Made by a program: the position numbers and the translations under genes. Below the pieces are notes generated by a model, which was not told where the DNA came from, ran no database searches, and saw nothing but the letters and a program-made list of their open reading frames with translations. From an uncultured Caldimonas sp. (GTDB taxonomy: Bacteria; Pseudomonadota; Gammaproteobacteria; Burkholderiales; Burkholderiaceae), in NCBI RefSeq assembly GCF_946480305.1, contig NZ_CAMLJQ010000003.1, forward strand, positions 186,001 through 250,000: a stretch of DNA of 64,000 nucleotides, written 5' to 3'. Position 1 is the stretch's first letter; each line of letters opens with the position of its first letter. Shown piece after piece: positions 7,273-17,700 of this stretch.

Positions 7273-9372
7273 TCAGGGAACCACGAGCTGCTGGACGGGC
7301 AGGGGCGGCAGTTCTCTCCCCCCGAGAAGCTGAACGTCCATGGTTGGTGTCGGCGCCCCGAGGGCGGCAGCCGCGACCAGGCCTCGCGCTTTGAGGATCT
7401 CGAGCCGGTCTCGGCGTTCATGGCCGAGGGAACGCTCGGCAAGTAGCAGTCGGGCGCGGTTCGTGTCGGGGCGAGCGCTTTTTGACGCCAATACCTCGCT
7501 GATTGCGAACGCTCCCACCGCGAGCCGCGAATCCGGACGGTCGACGTAGCTCAGACCGAGTCCGTACCAATGTGCCGCCTCTTCGGGTGCGGCCGCGACG
7601 GCGCGCTCGAAGACCGTGTCGACCTTGGGCAGCAAGATGGGTGCTACGAGCGAGTAGGGCTGCGAGGCAACGTAGGCACGCTCCCGCAAGCCGAAGTGCA
7701 AGAGCTGCATGAAACCAAGTTCAAAGGCGATGCCGGCATCGGTGGGATCGAGTCGATGGGTCTTTTCAAGCAGTCTCATGATCGTCTCGGCATCGGAGTA
7801 ATCGGACCGGCGGCGCGACTCGAGACCGAAGGCGAACTCGCGATACTGCTGCTTCGCTTCCGATGCGCCGGAGTGGTCGATTTGGCGCCGATCGCCGATA
7901 CGGGTCGAGAACGCCTTCATTTCGCCCATGTTTCGTTCGTACAGTGCACGATGACCGGAGGCGGCGCTCAGCAGCAGGTCGGTACGGCGAGCCGACTCCG
8001 GGGCCACGGTGCGAGCGGCGGCCATGGGTCCGATGTTCGTGTGCTCTTCGCCCGGTGCAATGAGTATGGGCAACAGCAAGACAAGCATCATTGAACCCAT
8101 GACGAGCAGCATGACCCACAAGGGCCATGCACCGCTGCCTCGCTGCCTTTGCATTGCAGGGACACTTGTCGGCAAGGCCGCATAGGTGGCCGCAGCGACC
8201 GGGGGCGGGACCGGCGGAAGCGCGGGCGTCGCGGCGACGCTGGCCTTGCGGCGCTTGTTGCGCTGTGGCCGACGCACGGTTGATCTCGCGACTGCGGGCG
8301 CCTGCGAGGGCGGGGCATGCATGGGTAGCGGCCCGGCGCGTTGCCGCAACGTGTCGCGCGCGCAGGCGGCGCAAGCGAACGACGCGAAGTGCTGGTGTGC
8401 CGGGTCTCGGGCGCAGATCGTCAAGCGCCCAGTGGACTTCAGCGCGTGGGGCTTGAGTGCTGCCGCCCACTCGGACGGCGATGGCCGCGTTTCGCCGGCG
8501 AACGCAAACGCCCGGTCAAACAGAAGCCGCAGTTCCAGCGGCATCTGCTCATGCCCGCTGCCGGGGTTGGGCTTGAAGCGCTTGTTCTCCTGCAGCCCGT
8601 AGGCATACCAACGTCCGGCGATGCGGCCAGGGATGTCGGTGGGCACCGCGTCGGTTTCCGGCCGTCCGGTGTACGGATGGATGCCGAAGTTCAGCAACTG
8701 GAAGACGATCACCGCGAGTGCGAACCGGTCTTGCTGCTCTTCTCCGTGCAGATCGATCCCCGCCGCGTGGAATTCCGGTGCAAGGTATTCGGGCGTGTAC
8801 TGCTGCGCCGGGAAGCGGCCGCTGGGGCCGCGGATGCTGAAGCCGTCGCAGTCGAGCATCGCCAGGTTGAGCGAGCGTCGGTAGAAGCGCACGTTCACCG
8901 GCTTCAGGTCCACCACGTAGTGCTGCTGCCGGTGGAGTTCGGCCAGCACCGCGCTCAGGTTGGCGGCCAGCGTCATGCGCGCGCCGAGCCCGGTGGGCAG
9001 TCCGGCGGCACGGGCCTGCCGCTCCTGCAGCATGTACTCGAGCTCGATGGTCGCCTGGATATCGAGCTTGGGCATCAGGAAACCGACGAAGCGCCCGCGC
9101 TCGTCCCGTGCCAGCGACGAGGGCCACGCGATCTGTACCAGCCGCTCGTCGCCGTCCATGCCCTCTGGCAGATCGGGTGACAGCCGCAGCATGGCTTGCA
9201 GCTTGCGTTCGTAGTCCGCGCGGTCTACATGCGGGTGGTAGACCTTCGCGACGCGCCCGGGGTCGTCTGGCAGCAGGTACACGCTGCCGGCGCCGCCGCT
9301 CTTGACCAGCTTGCCGAGCGCGATGAGGCGGCCGTTGTCGAGCATCACGCGGCTGCCGCTTTGCATGCTCAC
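7273..9372 (-). CDS. Protein kinase of a vWA/PP2C/kinase triad (YegI-like)
   Basis: 699-aa Hanks-type protein kinase, membrane-anchored. The kinase domain (about 15-300) has a glycine-rich loop (KSGGAGSVYLL), VAKVY lysine, catalytic VVDLKPVNVRF and metal-binding LDCDGFSI (a DFG variant). The HRD histidine-arginine is replaced by V-V, as often seen in this triad class. After it come a cysteine cluster (ICARDPAHQHFASFACAACA, a possible zinc knuckle), a basic/proline-rich linker, one TM helix at about 420-445 (PLWVMLLVMGSMMLVLLLPI) and a 250-residue helical, TPR-like C-terminus outside the cytosol if the topology is simple. It follows the PP2C gene by 14 bases, as in yegL-yegK-yegI. Confidence 0.85.
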   Translation of the reverse strand: MSMQSGSRVMLDNGRLIALGKLVKSGGAGSVYLLPDDPGRVAKVYHPHVDRADYERKLQAMLRLSPDLPEGMDGDERLVQIAWPSSLARDERGRFVGFLMPKLDIQATIELEYMLQERQARAAGLPTGLGARMTLAANLSAVLAELHRQQHYVVDLKPVNVRFYRRSLNLAMLDCDGFSIRGPSGRFPAQQYTPEYLAPEFHAAGIDLHGEEQQDRFALAVIVFQLLNFGIHPYTGRPETDAVPTDIPGRIAGRWYAYGLQENKRFKPNPGSGHEQMPLELRLLFDRAFAFAGETRPSPSEWAAALKPHALKSTGRLTICARDPAHQHFASFACAACARDTLRQRAGPLPMHAPPSQAPAVARSTVRRPQRNKRRKASVAATPALPPVPPPVAAATYAALPTSVPAMQRQRGSGAWPLWVMLLVMGSMMLVLLLPILIAPGEEHTNIGPMAAARTVAPESARRTDLLLSAASGHRALYERNMGEMKAFSTRIGDRRQIDHSGASEAKQQYREFAFGLESRRRSDYSDAETIMRLLEKTHRLDPTDAGIAFELGFMQLLHFGLRERAYVASQPYSLVAPILLPKVDTVFERAVAAAPEEAAHWYGLGLSYVDRPDSRLAVGAFAISEVLASKSARPDTNRARLLLAERSLGHERRDRLEILKARGLVAAAALGAPTPTMDVQLLGGRELPPLPVQQLVVP

Positions 9373-9386
9373 TTCCGGAACCCCCT

Positions 9387-10142
9387 TCAGCAGCGCAGGG
9401 CGATCAGCAGCGCCTTGTCGTCCCCGGTGATCGGGTGCGTGCGCGGGTCGGCGAGCGTGGCTTCGAGTGCCTGTTGGCCGGCGGCCTCCGTGACGCCGGC
9501 GAGGTAGCGTTCCACCGGCTCGATGAAGGGTCGGTACAGCCCGGTGTTACCGCGCGCCATTGCGAATGCGGCGGCGCCGTCGGACATCAGTGCCAGCAGA
9601 CGCAGCGGACGCTCGATGGGAAGCAGGCGCAGGTGCGAGGCCCAGTCGGCACCGGTGACGAAATAGGTTTCGTTGGCGTATTCACCGTTCTCGGGCCGCG
9701 ACACGAGCGGCGGCTCTTCCGTGGACGGTTCAGCCACGGCCACTCCGTCGCCGATGTGAAAAAACCAGCCACATTCGGCGTTGCAGACGGCGCCGACCAG
9801 CGTACTGGCGTAGTCATTCAGCACGTGGCCACTCGCGTGCGCTTTGGCGTCCAATTCGTTGCGCACGCGGTCGATGAGCTCCAGCAGCATTGCGCGCACC
9901 AGCGGCTCCGGGTGTTCATGCGGCGCGTGCCCTGCTCGCACCAGTTCTCGCAGTTCGTGTGCCATTCGCCCGGCGACCCACTGGGCGCCTTCATCGCTGG
10001 CGCTCGCGGAGCCTGCGCCGTCGCACACCACGGCGCACAGCACCTCGCCTTCAAGCTCGTAGGCGCAGGCGTCCTGGCAGGGCAGGCCGGCATCGAGGTG
10101 CGAGGCGCCCCTGGCAGTCGCCGCAAAAACGCGCCATGCCAT
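9387..10142 (-). CDS. PP2C-type protein phosphatase (YegK/PphC-like)
   Basis: 251-aa PPM/PP2C Ser/Thr phosphatase, cytosolic, no signal peptide. The metal-binding aspartates are present in VVCDGAGSA, HIGDGVAVA, LMSDGAAAFA and the terminal TGDDKALLIAL. It begins MAWRVFAATARGASHLDAGL, the characteristic start of the family in which the first strand carries SHxxxGLPCQDAC. The gene sits one base after the vWA gene and 14 before the kinase gene, so translation is coupled. The expected role is to reverse phosphorylation by the adjacent kinase; the vWA protein may be a target or scaffold. Confidence 0.9.
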   Translation of the reverse strand: MAWRVFAATARGASHLDAGLPCQDACAYELEGEVLCAVVCDGAGSASASDEGAQWVAGRMAHELRELVRAGHAPHEHPEPLVRAMLLELIDRVRNELDAKAHASGHVLNDYASTLVGAVCNAECGWFFHIGDGVAVAEPSTEEPPLVSRPENGEYANETYFVTGADWASHLRLLPIERPLRLLALMSDGAAAFAMARGNTGLYRPFIEPVERYLAGVTEAAGQQALEATLADPRTHPITGDDKALLIALRC

Positions 10143-10143
10143 G

Positions 10144-10827
10144 TCAGGTGGGTGCGCTCGACCAGCTGTCGGCGGACGGCAGTTGCACCTGCCCTCCCGG
10201 CCGCGACTGCGACACCACCTTCATGCTGGCGCTCAGCCACAGGAACAGCTCCCGGAAGCGAAGGCCGTCGAGCCGCTTCACCGCTGCCTCGCCCTTGCTG
10301 CTGAACTGGCCGAGGGCTGACACGTCGGCACCGGCGCCGACGGCGATCGGGAACACGGCAACCTTGTTCGACTGCTCGGCCTGCCGGCAGCGCTGCGCCG
10401 CGCCTTCCCAGGCATCGGTGGGCTGGCCATCGGACATGAGGAACATCCAGGGCCGCGTGTATGCCACCCCGGCCTGCTTGAAGCGCTGCTTCTCCTCTTC
10501 GATCTTCGCCAGAGCGACGTCCACGGCCCGGCCGGTGGGCGTGGTGCCGTCGGCCTGCAGGTGCGGCGCGGCGAAGTCCATCGCGTCCAGCCAGTCGCCG
10601 GCTACGTCGGCCGTGTCGTAGCCGCCGTACTGCACCACCAGGACTCGCACGCGCTTGGCCGCGATCGCGTCGCCCTTGAGTTCTTCTTCGAGCAACCGCA
10701 GGCCGCGGTTGAGGTGCTCGATCGGCTCGCCTGCCATGCTGCCGGAGCAGTCGAGTACCAGAACGAGAGGCGTGCGCTGCTCGGTGTTGTCGACGAGCGC
10801 GACGTCGGGGATGGAGAACTGGGTCAT
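10144..10827 (-). CDS. vWA domain protein (YegL/TerY-like)
   Basis: 227-aa single von Willebrand factor A domain protein, cytosolic. The MIDAS metal site is intact: DxSxS in LVLDCSGSMAG, Thr in TTPTGRAVDVAL and Asp in FLMSDGQPTDAW. Its length and the start MTQFSIPDVALVDN fit TerY/YegL. It is the first gene of the vWA-PP2C-kinase triad, which in other bacteria is linked to stress or tellurite-type TerY clusters. Here no ter genes are near. A DUF4166 gene lies 133 bases upstream on the same strand and may or may not be in the operon. Confidence 0.9.
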   Translation of the reverse strand: MTQFSIPDVALVDNTEQRTPLVLVLDCSGSMAGEPIEHLNRGLRLLEEELKGDAIAAKRVRVLVVQYGGYDTADVAGDWLDAMDFAAPHLQADGTTPTGRAVDVALAKIEEEKQRFKQAGVAYTRPWMFLMSDGQPTDAWEGAAQRCRQAEQSNKVAVFPIAVGAGADVSALGQFSSKGEAAVKRLDGLRFRELFLWLSASMKVVSQSRPGGQVQLPSADSWSSAPT

Positions 10828-10960
10828 GTGCTGTGCTGGCTCCGTTGAAAGAAGAAGCGCGGCGGCCAGGCTCTCCGGGGTTCAACCCGCGTCGCCTGGC
10901 TTGGTTGCCGGTGCGCGATTCTCGCGCGCCGACCTGCGGGCAAACAGCAGAGCGCACCGC

Positions 10961-11563
10961 TCATTCAGGGGAGATCCGGGAGGCGGTGTCCGCAGTACAG
11001 GGGGGCGGCAGCATCGTCAACGTGCCCTGGTAAGACAAGAGCAACCCGACCACCGGCAGGCTGATCGCAACGCAGAACTCATACGCCCCTTGCGAGGCCC
11101 GCTTGTACGCACGTGTGCGCGGCATGACCCACAAGGGCAAGCGCATGCCGTGCATCACCACGCGCCGCAGCTGCCAGTGCCACCCGCCGCCCGGGGTCTC
11201 GACCGCAAGGGTGAGCTTGAAGGGGCCGCTGGTTTCAGTCCATCCGCCGGACGGGTAGCGGCCGTGCGGCACGAACAAGGAGCGGAACCGGGTGACGCCG
11301 TCGAAGCAACGGTCCCAGTGAAGCCCGTCATCGTCGCAATAGATCGTGACCTCGAGCGAGGCCGTCGGCCGGTCGCATGGCACGCCGAGCTTGCGCGCGA
11401 GGCGCCTGCCCAGCCAGCCGGCCCACCCGCGGCCGAAGCGGATGTCGACCGGCCCGGTGAGTATGCCGCCGTGACGGTGCAACGACTGAAGGAGCGGGTC
11501 GAGACGCCCGAAGGCGTCGCCGAACCATGTTTCGACAAGGGATTGCTGCGCGGGCAGAGGCAT
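10961..11563 (-). CDS. DUF4166-like protein
   Basis: About 200 aa starting MPLPAQQSLVETWFGDAFGR. The order of segments (LDPLLQSLHRHGG, then the basic stretch GWAGWLGRRLARKLGVP, then a WxRxFDGxTRFRS-like box seen as HWDRCFDGVTRFRS and the late VVMHGMRLPLWVMPR) matches DUF4166-domain proteins, whose function is unknown. GAAGG five bases before the ATG supports this start over the far longer open frame to 12196, which is antisense to the next gene. It is divergent from the giant gene at 11719, sharing a 155-base promoter region. Confidence 0.75.
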   Translation of the reverse strand: MPLPAQQSLVETWFGDAFGRLDPLLQSLHRHGGILTGPVDIRFGRGWAGWLGRRLARKLGVPCDRPTASLEVTIYCDDDGLHWDRCFDGVTRFRSLFVPHGRYPSGGWTETSGPFKLTLAVETPGGGWHWQLRRVVMHGMRLPLWVMPRTRAYKRASQGAYEFCVAISLPVVGLLLSYQGTLTMLPPPCTADTASRISPE

Positions 11564-11718
11564 CGGCACCTTCAACGACGAGGTGCGCGATGGTGCCAAG
11601 GACGCTGCGCGGGTGCAAGCAGGCCGCTGCCTTCCGATTCTTCGTAGCCGGGCCGTCGCGCCCCTGTCATGAGCGTTTCCTAGGCTGCCTCCCGGTTCAC
11701 AAGCAGGGAGTTCGCAAC
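11564..11718. promoter_or_regulatory. Divergent promoter region, DUF4166 gene / giant protein gene
   Basis: 155 bases between two divergent starts. An AGGGAG lies 8 bases before the giant gene's ATG. I looked for the paired TTCG boxes of HrpB/HrpX-regulated genes and found only one TTCG, so there is no support for type III regulation. No clear -10/-35 was picked. Confidence 0.3.
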
Positions 11719-14700
11719 ATGGGCGCAGCCGATCCGGCAGGCATGCGAGGCCAGCCGAGTGCTCAGGCTCGAGCGGCCGCAGACCATCTCGCGGCCTTGA
11801 GGGCCGCCGAGGAAGCACGCCGACGTGCCGTGGAGACTGCGGAAGAAGCGCGGCGGAGGGCCGAAGACGCCAAGCGTGCGGCTGATGCCGCCGAAGCCCA
11901 GGCGCAAAAGTCCAGGCTCGACGCTGACCGGCAGGAGGCGACACGCCTGCGCACCGCGGCCGATGCGCAAGAGGTCCAGGCACGCAGGCATGAGGCCACC
12001 GCGGACCTGAAGGGCAAGGAGCAGCTGCTCGCCGACAGTCGCCTCGACGATGTGTGCCAGGGCCGCAAGGCGGCCGATGCGTCGGATGCCACGCGGTCTG
12101 CCCAGGTGCAGGTGGACGCGGCGCGCAAGAGTGTCGCGATGCTCGACGCTCCCACCTCCCACCCGCCAAGCGACCCGCTGAAGGGCGCAGGCGCACGCAC
12201 CCGGCAACTGCTGGCCCGTGCGCAAGACGCAGCGAAGCCCGTCTTCGAGGCCCAGGACCAGGGCCGCGCGCCGACGGCCGAGCAGCAGCGCACGTACCAG
12301 CAGTCGCTCAACGACTGGTTGGCCGCGGCCGAGCACGAGATGCGGCTCGCAGGCGTCGAGGCGGACGCTCGCGGCGGGGACCCGGCAGGGGCAATGCAGC
12401 AACGCGCAGACGGCATCGTGCAGGACGTGGCCGACGGCGGCGTGTTCGATCCCGCGTCGCTCGGCCGCCACGTGCAGGACGGGGTCAAGGAACTGAAGGC
12501 CGAAAACCCCCGGATCCGGCAATTGCAGATCGAGCGCCACGACGTGCTGCAGGAGGGGCAGCGGCAGTTGGACGACGCGCGCGGCGCGTGGCAGACAGCC
12601 GATGCGGCGGCGGACCGGGCCGAAACCTATGCCGATGGCTACACCGGCGCGCGGACCGACTCCCAGGCCACGGCACGGGACGCAGCGCGCGCCGAAGCGA
12701 CACGCTTGCGCGACGCGGCCGACGCCACCAGGAGGCGGCTCGACAGCTTGGTGCGGCTGTACGGCAACGGTGAGCGCGCCGGCATGGTGGTGGCCGACTA
12801 TGACGCGCGGCTGGCCGACCTGGAGCTCGAGCAGGCCCAGGCCGCGTACCAGCGTGCGCTGGGCGGCCGGGACCAGGGCGCGATCGACGCGGCCTACGAC
12901 AAGCTGGGGGTGGCGCTCGACGGTCAGCGCCTCGCACGTGCCATTGCCGGCGATGAACGCGCGCAGCTCGACCTGGCCGATGCAGACACCGAACTCGCGC
13001 AGGCGCGGGCGGCGTGGGAGGCCGAGAAGGCGAACCAGCCGCAGGCGCGCACGGTCGAGCACCGCGGACGCGGTGGCAGGAACACCAGCACCATCGAGCC
13101 CGACGGCTACGACCGGACCTTCTGGCTCGACTACGGACGCGACAAGGACCGCGTCCGGCAGATCGATGGCACTTACTACCTCATCACCCGTACCGGCCGC
13201 GGACATGAATCGCGCCAGGAACTGAACCCCGTGACCGCGCGGTTGTGGGCCGCGCACGAGCGGCAGGCACAGGCCACGACGCAGGCCGGCACGGCCGCGG
13301 AGGCGCGCGCCACGGCGATGGACGACGTCGTGGGAGATGACGCTGCCGGCCCGAAACTCGACGCGACGCTGCTCGACCCCGAGCGCCAGCAGCAGATAGG
13401 CAGGGAACTCGACGCTGCCAACCGCGCGCTCGCCGATGCGCGAGGCCGACTTGGCGACGCCCGCCCGCCTGGCTTCATCGGCCCGGTGACCGGCATGGCC
13501 CCGGCGCAATACGGCGCGCTCGTGGAGCGGCAGCGCGCAGCGCAGGCGAATGCCGACGCGTTGCAGGCCATGAAGGACTTGCGCCAGGCAGAGATCGACC
13601 GGGCCAACGGAAAGCCGGTGGACGACGCCCGCATCACCGGGTTGCGCGACAAGGCGCGCACCGCGGCCTTCGATGCGCGCGAAGCACAGCCCGAACTGAG
13701 CGCCGAGCAGGAGCGCGAGATGCGCGACACGCTGTTGCCGCAAGCTCGCGAGCGCTTGCGCGACCAGGACGCGACCATCGCCCGCCTGCGAGCCGAGGGC
13801 AAGGACACGACCCGCGCCGCGAACGAGCGCGACCGGATCGCACTCGAGGTGCTCGACTACGAAACGCAGCTCGACCTCATCGAGGCCGAGCGTTCGGCCT
13901 TGGCAGCACCCGAGCGCTACGAGCAGGCGACCCGTGCCCTGCCCGGGCAAGGGCCGTTCGTGAAGCCGCAGCTGTCGATGTTCAGCGAGAAGCGCTACGG
14001 CTCGAATCACGGGGACGCCGTCACCGCCGACATCTATGCGGACAACTACGACCCGACCTGGAGCATCAGGCCGGGCGACGACGGGCAGGTCAGCGCCGAA
14101 GGGCTGCCGCGCGGGCTGAAACCCGAAGACGTGGAGGTGGAGTTCGTCTGCGACACCTGGTACGTGACGTTCAAGAAGGACTCGGAGGTGCTCGGCCGAC
14201 GGACGGACCTGACCACCAACTACGTCGTGCAGGAGGGGCGCTACCGGATGCACCCCACCACGGCGCAACTCTGGCGCGCAACGAACGAGGACAAGAACGT
14301 CGGCGCCACCCCGCTGGTGCAGGCGCGCGAGGCGCGGGAGAAGCTGGAGCAGCGCCTGCAGCGTGCCGCGGACGATGCCGGCCCGCCTGATGGCGCTCAA
14401 CCGGTGATGGGCCCTGGCGGCCGTCCCGTACCGGCCTTGCACTTCGGCGATGACCTGGGCACGCGCCGCCAGGCCGTGCAAGGGGATCTCGACCGCTTCA
14501 ACGTGGTGCTGGCGACGGCCGAGCGCGACAAGCAGGCGGGGCTGGGCGACCCTGAAGCCTTGCAGCTCGCGCTCGACGAAGCGCAGGTCGACGTGCAGAT
14601 CGCCAGGGCCGAGCTGTCCGCGATCGACGCGGCGATCGCGTGGCAGCAGGCCAACCGATTGCGGCAGGACGCAGAGGCGGCGGAACGCGAAGGCCGGGGC

Positions 14701-17700
14701 AGTGCTGCGACACAGCGGGAGCGGGCCGACGAACTGCGCGACGCGGCCGAGGCCGCCCGCAGCCGCTGGACCGAACTGCGCAGCGGCAAGCTGGCCGACA
14801 TGGCGCAGCGCAAGCTCGATCGCGCCGAGCAAGCGCACGCCGCCTGGCAGCAGACGCACCCGGGGCAACCCGAGACCGCCAGCGAGACCTGGACCGCGTT
14901 GCAGGCGGCTCGCGACGAGGTGGACGCGGCGCGTCGGATGCAAACAGCCGGCGCACTCGAAGGCTCGCGGCTGCGCGAGCAGGCGTTCATTTCGCGGCAC
15001 CTGAAGCCGGGCGAGCACGACGACCCGCGCGCGCTGTACCGCCTGTTCATGCAGGACCCGCGCACGATGGCGCAGTCCATCATCAACGCGCACTACGTGG
15101 AGCACGGCGGGCGACCGTTGGAGGCCACGAGCCGGACGCACCTGTTCAACGAGGTGGCCTTCGCGCTGGGCGATGCACCCACGCGATCGCTCGATCCGAA
15201 CACGCCCGAGGTGAACCAGCGGCTGCGCCTGTCCACCGACCTGTTCGCGGGCCTGCACCCGGAAAAGCGCAAGCTGCGCGACGCGGTGGTCGACCGCCTG
15301 ACCGAACTCGGCGGCGAGCACGCGCGGGTGACGGTGCTGCCCGTCGTCTACGGGCTGGACGACGCGCAGGGCGGCATCGTGAAGACGGCGCTGTTCAAGG
15401 TCGAGCGCAGCGATGGCAGCACGATGTACGTCGACGACCAGGGCGACAAGTACACGAGCCTGGACGACTTCCGAGGCAACAACGCGCTGCCGGTCGATGG
15501 GGTGCAGCTCGTGATGCCGGAGGACGGCAGCTTCTCGCTCGACGAGCAGGGCAACGTGAAGCTGTTCGCCGGCGATGCGCGCACCGAAAGCGGCTGGGAG
15601 AGCTTCCGTCGCGAGTACAAGGTCGACCTGATCGTGCAGGGCGCGGGCCTCGTGGCTGGAGCCGTGCTGCTGATCGGCTCGGGCGGCACGCTGGCGCCGG
15701 TGGCGGCTGGCCTCGTCTACGGCACGCTGGCGCTCACGACCGGCTATGGCGTCGTCACCTCCATGCAGAACCTTCATCGCAGCGCGTCGCATGGGCGCTC
15801 GATCAACCCGATCACCGACGCGCAGGCGCGCATGGACTACATCAGCCTCGCCGGCAGCCTGCCCGGCGCGCGCTCGCTGGTGGCGATGGGCCGGGCCAGC
15901 ACATTGGCGCGCCAAGCGGCCACGGCCACGCACCTGGGCCGCACGAGCCGGGCCGCCGAGCTGACGGCGCGTGCGGAGGCAGCCCAGGCCACGGCAGTGC
16001 GCTGGGGTGTGCCGGCCGCGGTGACCGGCGTGGCGGGCATGGAAGAAGCGGCCCGCTACGCCGCGGCGAACTGGGAACACATGACACCGGAGGAGCGGCG
16101 CGACACGCAGCTGCACCTCGTGCTGGGCGGCGTGCAGTTCATCGGCAACCCGGCCACGGCGAAGCTCGGCGCCCGCGCAGCGCGCCCGGTGATCGATGCG
16201 GTGAAGCCGGTTCTGAGCCATGCGAAGCAATGGGTCACCACCGCGCCCGACAACCTGCTTGCTGCGATGCCGTTGCAGTACGTCGCGCCGGTGGGGCGCC
16301 TCGCCAGCGACGCCTTGCGGCCCTTTCGCAGCACGGCGGGTGTGGCCCGCAACGGCTGGGAACGAGTGGCCGACTGGAGGACACGACAGCGCGGTACCGC
16401 CACGCCAGAGAGCCCGCAGCCGGAGGGCCCGAGCCTCAGGCGGCGGGTGTGGGACCGCGTCACCCGGCTGGACGAGCTCAAGCTCGTCACTGCGCTCGAC
16501 CGCGGCCGCGTTGGCAACGTGACGCTGGTGGCGCGGCAAATGGCGGCCCGACGGCACTTCGCGGATATCGAGCGCGCGGGCTTCTTGCGCCGCGCCGAAG
16601 GCCTGAATGATCGACTCGGCGGCGGCTCGCGCCTGGGCGACCGCGGCGAAATGCAACTGCATTTGCGCCGCGCCCGGGAGCTGCGTGATGCCCTTGTGGA
16701 GGCGCTGCGCGCCGCAGACGCGGCACAGGCCACCGCTGCGTTCACCCGCCTGCAGGATCTCGAGCGCATGGCCAGTCCGCTGGGTCGTGGCTGGCGCTCG
16801 CGCTTCCAGCGCCTGGCGCGCGCAGAAGCTCGAACGTTGGAGACGCAGGCCAAGAGCCACAAGCATGTCGCGCAGTCGTTGAAGGACTCCGCGCAAGAAG
16901 TGCACCATCTGCGCGGCCAGGTGCTCGATGGCGCCGAGCGATTGAAGGCCGACCTCGCCGCACATGCCGACGCGGCGAGCGCTCCGTTGCGCACCCGCGC
17001 AGAGCACCTGGTTCGGCGCCTGGAGAGGCGGGCCGAGGACATCGACGAAGGCATCACGCTGACGCAGACACTGCTGGGTGCCACACGCGACAACCAGCGA
17101 CTGGTGCTCGAGACGCCGGACGCCAACGGCAAGACGACCCGCCAGAAGCTGGAGGCCGAGATCCATGTGGTGGCCCCCGGCGACTGGAACCCCGCGCTGA
17201 ACCCGGATCCGTCGGTCTTCACGCGCAGGGGCGGCGGGCGCCATGCCGGGCAGCCGCCCGCGCACCGGGAGGAAGGACTGACCTTCCGCACGCTGCTGCG
17301 ATCCGAACCCAGCGGCTATCGCACCGGCGCGAGCAACCGTTTTCACACCGGCGCGGCCTACCGCTATTCGTTGCGGGCCGAGACAGCGGCCGCCAAGGCG
17401 CGTGATGCATCCAATGCCGAGGCCAGGCAGGAGGCATGGACGGTGTTTGCCGACAAGGCCCAGGCACAGCGCGGTGCCGCGGGGCTGGACGACAGCGTGC
17501 GCGCGATGCTGGGCAGCAACGAGTACCAGGGCGGCGCGCTGGGCAGTGTGAGGCGCTTCGCACCGCTGGCGCAAGACGCGGACACGCGTGCCGCGTACGT
17601 GTCGCTGCGTCGCGAGGCGCGCAAGGCAAGCGCGCGTGCGACGCGCATGGCCGTTGCCGATGCGCTGAGGGCGTGGCGGGGGGCCTGGAAGCAGGCGGCG

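Noticed and set aside
11564..11718. Type III regulation (paired TTCG boxes) for the giant genes
   Set aside because: Only single TTCG words are found upstream of either giant gene, so the paired box is absent.
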